From contig PCAT01000097.1 in NCBI GenBank assembly GCA_002730655.1, forward strand, positions 1 through 9,034: a stretch of 9,034 nt of DNA. Direction: 5' to 3'. This document shows, piece after piece, positions 5,156 to 9,034 of the stretch. Source of the DNA: Balneola sp. GTDB taxonomy: Bacteria; Bacteroidota; Rhodothermia; Balneolales; Balneolaceae. Below the pieces are notes generated by a model, which did no database searches, was not told the origin of the DNA, and saw only the letters and a program-made list of their open reading frames with translations. Position 1 is the first letter of the stretch, and the number at the start of each line of letters is the position of its first letter. A program made the position numbers and the translations under genes.

Positions 5156-5180
5156 CATTTTCTCTCATAAATCCTAGAAG

Positions 5181-5195
5181 AAAAAAAATTGAAAT
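5181..5195 (+). promoter_or_regulatory. Early-type promoter of the 92-aa gene
   Basis: An eight-base A-tract runs into TTGAAAT. The ATG follows 35 nt later at 5231. The promoter begins only 25 nt after the HMG-like C terminator. Confidence 0.8.
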
Positions 5196-5230
5196 CATAC
5201 CACTTCTACTGGTATACTGTATCCAGCAAC

Positions 5231-5509
5231 ATGGCAGACTTGATGAGCAGTGACAACACCGTCTCTCTGAGGAGCGGAGAGACCTGGTCCATCCCATTCA
5301 AGCCTGGTATCAAGAACTACCTCGCCAAGCTTTGGGCACCACCCTGGACTGAGGTCCTTGCCCAGTCCATGGACTGTGATGACGATGAGTATGACCGTCT
5401 TGGTCGCAACGTCTCGGCTCAACAGCGACGCCAAGCCCTCTATCCATGGTTCACTATAGATAGATCCTGGGCTGGTGTGGGCACTTTTGATTCGGATAGT
5501 GAAGATTAA
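5231..5509 (+). CDS. Unrecognised 92-aa acidic protein
   Basis: The frame starts MADLMSSDNTVSLRSGETW and ends WAGVGTFDSDSED. I start it at the ATG in CAACATGG (5231); a TTG-started extension from 5189 would begin inside the promoter. The protein is rich in tryptophan (five in 92 residues, including KLWAPPWTEVL and SRSW-like positions near the end) and in aspartate (CDDDEYD, DSDSED). The last six residues match casein-kinase-2 type acidic Ser sites. No family is recognised and no membrane helix is seen. The gene shares promoter type and GC-rich codons with its neighbours. A weak hairpin (ATTCC/GGAAT) about 25 nt after the stop, followed by T-rich DNA, may mark the mRNA end. Confidence 0.75.
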   Translation: MADLMSSDNTVSLRSGETWSIPFKPGIKNYLAKLWAPPWTEVLAQSMDCDDDEYDRLGRNVSAQQRRQALYPWFTIDRSWAGVGTFDSDSED

Positions 5510-5659
5510 GACACCAATACATTGCTACGCGAATTCCGTTTGGAATCATAATTTTATCATTCTATTTTATACATTTTTTTCTGAAATCATGAGAGATTTT
5601 AAAACCTCTATATATTTTCCTTGGTTTTTTATCGATTTTTCACACTCGTATCCTCTCAG

Positions 5660-5675
5660 AAAAAAAAATTGAAAT
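5660..5675 (+). promoter_or_regulatory. Early-type promoter of the RRM-like gene
   Basis: A nine-base A-tract runs into TTGAAAT, 42 nt upstream of ATG 5718. It is the longest A-tract version in the window. Confidence 0.8.
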
Positions 5676-5717
5676 GTTTTTCCCCTTCATCTCTCTATCG
5701 TACAAGCTACAGATATT

Positions 5718-6185
5718 ATGTCGCAGACTTCGATCCCGCAGATCTACATTCCCCGTGTTCACAACTCCTACACGTGGCAAGAGATGAAGGCCGTCTTTGA
5801 TGAACTCCTCGGTGAGGGCTGCGTCAAGCGCATCGACGTCGTCAAGATCAAGCCTCGTCGGGAAGGTGACAAGCCCCCGCCCTTCAATCGTGCCTATGTC
5901 CACATCAAGAAGTGGCCTGAAGAGATGAACGAGACTCGTGACGCTCTCAAGGCCGGTGAAGCAATCAATCTCTACCCTGATGACAACGAGGACCACTACT
6001 GGATGTGTGTTCTCAACACCAAGGTCGAGCAAGACAAGCCCAAGGGCAAGCCGGTTTTTGAGCGACCAAGTGGTCGATCTGCCAAGACTCCAGTCACCAT
6101 TGGTGATGTTCTGACGAACAAGTTCGAGCATCTCACTGTCGCTGGTGAAGGTGAAGATCAGCTTCCCGAGAGCACTGAGGCGTAA
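5718..6185 (+). CDS. RRM-like RNA-binding protein (155 aa)
   Basis: This is probably a single RNA-recognition-motif-like domain plus tail. The predicted strand/helix order fits beta-alpha-beta-beta-alpha-beta. SIPQIYIPRV (5-14) would be strand 1 with an RNP2-like IYIPRV. TWQEMKAVFDELLGEG would be helix 1, VKRIDVVKIK strand 2, and FNRAYVHIKKW strand 3 with an RNP1-like aromatic/aliphatic pattern. NETRDALKAGEAIN would be helix 2 and YWMCVLNT strand 4. Residues 100-120 are a Lys/Pro linker, and the tail is acidic (GEGEDQLPESTEA). Proteins of this shape occur in other giant viruses and would bind viral or host RNA. The RNP1 match is loose, so the fold is likely but RNA binding is inference. It is the last gene of the GC-richer block. 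Confidence 0.75.
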   Translation: MSQTSIPQIYIPRVHNSYTWQEMKAVFDELLGEGCVKRIDVVKIKPRREGDKPPPFNRAYVHIKKWPEEMNETRDALKAGEAINLYPDDNEDHYWMCVLNTKVEQDKPKGKPVFERPSGRSAKTPVTIGDVLTNKFEHLTVAGEGEDQLPESTEA

Positions 6186-6482
6186 GCATTAATTGGGGGT
6201 AGGGATTTAATGGGGATTCTATTTGTATATTTTTTTCTATAAAAATCTTGAGAGAAAAATTCCGTACAGAGGCTGGATTTTTTTACCTACATAACCCATG
6301 CGAAAATATGTACTGTAGTAACTAACTTTTACCCTTTTATCTAGCTAATATGTCAAATGTCTGTTAATAAATCACAATTTATAAATTTATAGATTAGGAT
6401 ACCAAACCCGAAATGAGTGATAAAATTGGAAATGAGTGACATAACCTTTTATTAGTAAAAAAAATATACTATCTTATTTTAC
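6186..6482. other. AT-rich spacer at the right edge of the GC-richer block
   Basis: No credible gene is seen in this 297-bp stretch. It contains a G-rich/T-rich segment just after the RRM-like gene, a weak hairpin with T-run near 6258-6290 that could end its mRNA, a second array of the 19-bp repeat (6405-6442), and the 3' hairpin of the gene on the other strand (6454-6483). Confidence 0.65.
6405..6442. repeat. 19-bp tandem repeat array, right copy
   Basis: Two units (6405-6423, 6424-6442) match the consensus AACYGGAAATGAGTGACAA seen at 1876-1932, in the same orientation, and a third unit starts as AACC. The two arrays bracket the GC-richer gene block. Confidence 0.85.
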
Positions 6483-6483
6483 T
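6454..6483 (-). terminator. 3' hairpin of the Cys-rich/AT-hook gene
   Basis: On the minus strand, AGTAAAA pairs with TTTTACT (7 bp, 16-base T-rich loop) and overlaps the last base of the TAA stop codon. It is weak and AT-only. Confidence 0.4.
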
Positions 6484-7565
6484 TAATCTTCTTCTAGATC
6501 TAGAATTTTTTCAATCTCTCCCGTATCTTCATTCCATCTTCCTACTGGCTCACTTTCCATTGAATATAGAATATTATCATCTGTAATATAATATTCTACT
6601 CCTGTTTTTGGATGATGCCATTTTGATACTTCTACTTGTTCATCTTCATCATCTTCTTCATCATCTTGATCTTCATCATCTCGATCTTCTCGTCTATCTT
6701 CTGGAGATACTCTTTCTGTATCTTTATTTAATCTACTCATTACACTATCTTCTTTTGCAGAACTCTCGAGAGATTTTACTTCTTCACTATTCTTCTTATC
6801 TCCTTTATTCTTTTCTGACGTTTCACTTTTTTCTTTTGCTTCTTTTATAAGACCCGCTATTAGATCGTCTCCTGGAGAGAGTTCTGAAATTACTGATTTC
6901 TCTTTTCTTGGACGACCACGTTTCTTTGGTTCTACTGATGCTTCACTCTCTGTATCTGAAACTGCCACACTCTTTCTTGGTCTTCCTCGTTTTACTTCTT
7001 TTATTTCAAATTCTAATTCTGGTATCACTATACCCCATCCTGATGCTGATTTCTCTGCCATTTCACGTGTTATTTCTAATTTATCCATTACATTTGCATA
7101 TCGTACTGCTTCTTTTCCTTTTTTATCTCTCCAATTTACATCCATTCTCTCTGTTATATCTCCATAATTTGGTTTTCCGGTTGAATTCTTTTTTCCTTGT
7201 TTTTCACATGTCTTACAATATCTACCATTTCCATCACGATCATTCATACATTGTGAATATAAACCGTAATTCAATTTTATACCATGACAGCTATTTAGTA
7301 TCGATCCACAAAAAGGCAAAATACATTTTTTACCTTTCTTACCTCTATCTACCCCCCTCAATGAACATGACTTCTCACTCGATGACACATCTGAAATATA
7401 CCCTAATTTATATAAATACTCTTTTACATCCACCAAACATAGTCCTCGCCCCACGCACAATCTATCCAATACATCCAACACATACTCACTACATATACCC
7501 TTTATGCTATCATACTCATTTTCATTTAATCTTTTTTTTTCTACTGACACCATGTTAACTTGCAT
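6483..7565 (-). CDS. Cys-rich, double AT-hook giant-virus protein (360 aa)
   Basis: This is probably a DNA-binding protein. Residues 1-60 are helical. A Cys cluster follows: CILPFC (81-86), C93-H94, C106 and YCKTC (117-120), which could bind zinc. Next come KPNYGDITERM and a conserved-looking helical region (150-175). Two AT-hooks follow, KRGRPRK (192-198) and KKRGRPRK (214-221), with a Ser-rich spacer holding SDTESEAS. The long charged middle becomes almost purely acidic near 295-312 (DDEDQDDEEDDEDEQ). The C-terminus, WHHPKTGVEYYITDDNILY then EPVGRWNEDTGEI, resembles a short C-terminal motif I associate with many nucleocytovirus proteins. Start at 7565 or 7553 (M5); both lie after the promoter. 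The gene is AT-rich in codons, unlike the HMG cassette, but uses the same promoter. Role is inferred from motifs. Confidence 0.82.
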   Translation of the reverse strand: MQVNMVSVEKKRLNENEYDSIKGICSEYVLDVLDRLCVGRGLCLVDVKEYLYKLGYISDVSSSEKSCSLRGVDRGKKGKKCILPFCGSILNSCHGIKLNYGLYSQCMNDRDGNGRYCKTCEKQGKKNSTGKPNYGDITERMDVNWRDKKGKEAVRYANVMDKLEITREMAEKSASGWGIVIPELEFEIKEVKRGRPRKSVAVSDTESEASVEPKKRGRPRKEKSVISELSPGDDLIAGLIKEAKEKSETSEKNKGDKKNSEEVKSLESSAKEDSVMSRLNKDTERVSPEDRREDRDDEDQDDEEDDEDEQVEVSKWHHPKTGVEYYITDDNILYSMESEPVGRWNEDTGEIEKILDLEED

Positions 7566-7598
7566 AATCCCCTTATGCCTTTTGCCCTTACCAGAATT

Positions 7599-7925
7599 TT
7601 ATTTCAATTTTTTTTTATTATTTTTTGAAAAGAATACTATTATTGGCGTTAGGAATATTGTTATCAGTTGTAAAAAATTTGTCAATTGAAAAATATAATC
7701 TTTCATTAAAATTGATATTGAGGTACCTTCACTATCTATCTGACCAGTATAACCTACTGTTGTCTGTGTTAATGCTGAAAAATATAAATGATAAAAAAAT
7801 GGTTTTGATTTATCAATTTCTTCACTTAAAACATCTTGTGTCTTTTTTGATTTTGATTCTAATACCCATTTTGGAATAAAATATTTTTTGGCATTTAAGT
7901 AACCATTCTGGTTTCTAAACAGCAT
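7599..7925 (-). CDS. K+-channel pore-loop-like small membrane protein (108 aa)
   Basis: Residues 43-61 look like a potassium-channel pore: pore helix FFYHLYFSALTQ, then TTVGYTG at the selectivity-filter position. The canonical filter is TVGYG, so there is one extra Thr between Tyr and Gly. Residues 79-99 (FQLTNFLQLITIFLTPIIVFF) are a membrane helix in the place of the inner helix, ending in a basic tail. Viral Kcv channels of 80-95 residues have an outer helix, pore and inner helix. Here the first 40 residues (MLFRNQNGYLNAKKYF...) are polar, so the outer helix is missing. It may still assemble as a pore, act with another subunit, or be a decayed relative. ATG 7925 directly follows the TAA of the F-box-like gene (TAAATG). 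No separate promoter is evident. Confidence 0.65.
   Translation of the reverse strand: MLFRNQNGYLNAKKYFIPKWVLESKSKKTQDVLSEEIDKSKPFFYHLYFSALTQTTVGYTGQIDSEGTSISILMKDYIFQLTNFLQLITIFLTPIIVFFSKNNKKKLK
7601..7616 (-). promoter_or_regulatory. Early-type promoter of the Cys-rich/AT-hook gene, inside the channel gene
   Basis: The minus strand reads an A-tract, then TTGAAAT, 35 nt before ATG 7565. It overlaps the last codons and stop of the channel-like gene, whose C-terminal KKKLK is encoded by the A-tract and TTGAAA. Confidence 0.8.
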
Positions 7926-8216
7926 TTATACATTTGTATTTTTGTGTTGTTTATATGTATATCGCATCAACCATTTCTTAGGAACTTTATAGGTAGAAAT
8001 CCGACATGCTCGCCGGATGTCGCACAGTCTTTGTTCGTAATTTTTGTACATCAGGAATGCTCGCTGCCTGTCGCACAGTTTTTGTTCGTAATTTTTGTAC
8101 ATCATGACGTCTACTTCGTTAAAGAACATTTTGTTGACGTAGCGAAGATTCAATCCGTCATCTGTGTGTGAGACAATCATTCCGATTACCTCGTCAGGCA
8201 GATATGGAACAACCAT
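7926..8216 (-). CDS. F-box-like protein with internal duplication (96 aa)
   Basis: The N-terminus MVVPYLPDEVIGMIVSH, then LNLRYVNKMFFNEVDVM, fits the F-box pattern (LPxEVxxxI ... LRxVNKxF). In eukaryotes this motif docks on Skp1 of SCF ubiquitin ligases, and many giant viruses use F-box proteins to redirect host degradation. Residues from about 38 carry a duplicated 17-residue unit (MYKNYEQKLCDRQRAFL, then MYKNYEQRLCDIRRACR). No ankyrin or leucine-rich repeats follow, so a substrate-binding partner domain is not obvious. I use ATG 8216; a GTG 18 nt upstream would add six residues but begins close to the promoter. The stop abuts the ATG of the channel-like gene. The match is by pattern only; the F-box could be degenerate. 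Confidence 0.65.
   Translation of the reverse strand: MVVPYLPDEVIGMIVSHTDDGLNLRYVNKMFFNEVDVMMYKNYEQKLCDRQRAFLMYKNYEQRLCDIRRACRISTYKVPKKWLMRYTYKQHKNTNV
8007..8108 (-). repeat. 51-bp in-frame tandem duplication in the F-box-like gene
   Basis: The segments at 8007-8057 and 8058-8108 share TGTCGCACAG, TTTGTTCGTAATTTTTGTAC and flanks with few mismatches, encoding 17 residues each. Confidence 0.88.
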
Positions 8217-8249
8217 GCCTACACAATCTCTCACTATAATGAAAAATTT

Positions 8250-8264
8250 ATTTCAATTTTTTTT
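8250..8264 (-). promoter_or_regulatory. Early-type promoter of the F-box-like gene
   Basis: The minus strand reads eight A, then TTGAAAT, 33 nt before ATG 8216. It lies only 15 nt from the ATG of the divergent + gene at 8280, so the two genes share an intergenic region of 63 nt. Confidence 0.8.
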
Positions 8265-8279
8265 CGCTAGTTATTTTAT

Positions 8280-8723
8280 ATGTCGCGAAGAAATTTAATA
8301 CCTACTGATGTGTCTCAAGGTATAAATATGAGATCTGCTTCACCGGACCCGACTACTGGTAGATTCTCTCAAACTTTAGCCGATAGAGCTGCCCAAAATT
8401 TTCCAAAATATTCCAGAACTCAAAAAATACCCAGTAGTAAAAAATTTGATAGTCAAATTAAAATAACCAGAGATTCTTCGCTCTCTCCACCTAGTACATT
8501 ATCTTTACAAGATAATTTACCTCCTTCCCCTAAACCAAAACCTAAACCTCAAGCTAGAAGAACAAGAAAAAAGAATCATAGCAATTTAATTTGTCCTCCT
8601 GGCTGTGTTCCAGAATCAAGATTGGCTGGAAAAATTAATAAAAAAAATAAAAAAAATAAAAAAAATAAAAGTAAAAAAAAGAAAAGAAAAACAAGACGTA
8701 ACTATACTAGTCGAAAAAAATAA
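8280..8723 (+). CDS. Unrecognised 147-aa protein with Lys/Arg-rich tail
   Basis: The frame starts MSRRNLIPTDVSQGINMRSA and ends in a strongly basic tail. Residues 1-80 are polar and Ser/Thr/Pro-rich, look disordered, and hold a short ATGRFSQTLADRAAQNF-like segment. Residues 83-90 contain PKPKPKP. LICPPGCVPESRLAG has two Cys that could form a disulphide or bind metal. The final 30 residues are (KKN) repeats followed by KSKKKKRKTRRNYTSRKK, suited to nucleic-acid binding, nuclear targeting or virion packing. No family is recognised. No early-type promoter faces this gene (the A-tract motif at 8250-8264 points the other way), so it may be expressed late. A small basic virion or DNA-binding protein is my best guess, with low certainty. 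Codons are AT-rich. Confidence 0.75.
   Translation: MSRRNLIPTDVSQGINMRSASPDPTTGRFSQTLADRAAQNFPKYSRTQKIPSSKKFDSQIKITRDSSLSPPSTLSLQDNLPPSPKPKPKPQARRTRKKNHSNLICPPGCVPESRLAGKINKKNKKNKKNKSKKKKRKTRRNYTSRKK
8637..8672 (+). repeat. A-rich microsatellite encoding Lys-Lys-Asn repeats
   Basis: Repeats of AATAAAAAA in frame encode KKNKKNKKN before the basic tail of the 147-aa protein. Slippage-prone and likely variable in length. Confidence 0.75.
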
Positions 8724-8798
8724 AGGTTAGTGAATTATACCATAAGAACTTTTGTCAGATTTATACGGAGGATAAAGATACAAAAAATAACTAAAATA

Positions 8799-9034
8799 CT
8801 ACTTAGTTTTATTTATTTCAATATTCACACACCTTTCATTATCTATTTTTTTTCTTAATTTTTTGACAAATAAATCTATATATTTTCGATTTACTTGATC
8901 TTCTAAATTATCGTATATTTCTTCTGTAGTTGGTTCTCTATTATTTTCAATTTTATAGTTTTTAACAAAGTTTTCTATTTCTAAATTATTAATTCTAGTT
9001 TGTCTTTGTTCTTTCATATTCTCAATAGACTCTA
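8799..9034 (-). CDS. Protein with helix-turn-helix-like segment, probably truncated by the window
   Basis: The stop is TAG at 8799-8801. An ATG at 9017 gives 72 residues, but the frame stays open to the right edge (ESIEN before the Met), so this may be the C-terminal part of a longer protein. The visible part is rich in Asn, Lys and Glu. It contains FVKNYKIENNREPTTEEIYDNL followed by NRKYIDLFVKKLRKKI. The REPTTEEI pattern with flanking helices resembles the helix-turn-helix entry seen in sigma-factor region 3 and other small DNA-binding domains. That suggests DNA or protein binding, without a specific role. The gene is convergent with the 147-aa gene across a 75-bp AT-rich gap that holds nothing I recognise. 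Confidence 0.6.
   Translation of the reverse strand, partial: ESIENMKEQRQTRINNLEIENFVKNYKIENNREPTTEEIYDNLEDQVNRKYIDLFVKKLRKKIDNERCVNIEINKTK

Noticed and set aside
5475..5672. 65-residue hydrophobic + frame after the 92-aa gene
   Set aside because: It begins inside the 92-aa gene, runs through AT-rich spacer and ends within the next promoter; no own start signals.
5640..6131. 163-residue minus-strand frame over the RRM-like gene
   Set aside because: It is antisense to a gene with promoter and a sensible fold pattern.
1976..6185. Cassette as a transposon, virophage or transpoviron
   Set aside because: No transposase, integrase, capsid or helicase gene and no terminal inverted repeats at the outer edges. 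Only direct 19-bp arrays are seen, so mobility is unproven.
6608..7558. Long plus-strand hydrophobic frames opposite the Cys-rich/AT-hook gene
   Set aside because: Leu/His/Tyr-rich composition is the reverse reading of Glu/Lys/Asp codons; there is no promoter, and the minus-strand gene has clear motifs.

Overview
The window looks like part of the genome of a large nucleocytoplasmic DNA virus, most likely a relative of Imitervirales (mimivirus-like, perhaps an alga- or protist-infecting lineage). The evidence is: short, tightly packed genes on both strands; AT-rich intergenic DNA; nine well-placed copies of an extended mimivirus-type early promoter (core AAAATTGA, here usually A-tract + TTGAAAT); 3' hairpins followed by T-tracts, as expected of mimivirus-like mRNA ends; and a typical accessory gene set (OCH1-like glycosyltransferase, F-box-like protein, K+-channel pore-like protein, AT-hook and HMG-box-like proteins). 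I see no tRNA, rRNA, CRISPR, transposase or integrase. The taxonomic call is inference.

Layout. 1-179: tail of an unrecognised + strand gene. 181-1107: a minus-strand glycosyltransferase broken by a stop codon, an 11-bp tandem duplication and a 1-nt frameshift. 1273-1632: AT-rich unrecognised minus-strand gene. 1633-1975: gene-free, with a strong hairpin and a 19-bp tandem repeat. About 1976-6185: a block of seven compact genes whose coding DNA is clearly GC-richer than the rest: a 45-aa membrane microprotein (-), HMG-like A (-), HMG-like B (+), a 98-aa orphan (+), HMG-like C with two AT-hooks (+), a 92-aa orphan (+) and an RRM-like protein (+). All seven carry the early-type promoter 34-70 nt before the start codon. 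6186-6482: AT-rich spacer with a second copy of the 19-bp repeat. 6483-8216: three AT-rich minus-strand genes (Cys-rich/AT-hook protein, K+-channel-like protein, F-box-like protein). 8280-8723: a lysine-rich unrecognised + gene. 8799-9034: a minus-strand gene with a helix-turn-helix-like segment, probably cut by the window edge.

The most unusual structure is the GC-rich block. It is bracketed by same-orientation arrays of a 19-bp repeat found nowhere else in the window. At its left end is a head-to-head pair of HMG-like paralogues that forms an inverted duplication about 1.75 kb across. The 3' UTRs (67 of 71 positions identical) and promoters (37 of 37) match far better than the proteins. Between the two promoters is a 57-bp tandem array in which each unit repeats the promoter-like core, with degenerate copies facing the other way.

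Together with the AT-hook protein at 6483, the window encodes four probable DNA-binding architectural proteins and one probable RNA-binding protein. My reading (inference) is an early-expressed cassette for viral genome or chromatin organisation, with codon use tuned for strong expression or acquired separately from its surroundings.
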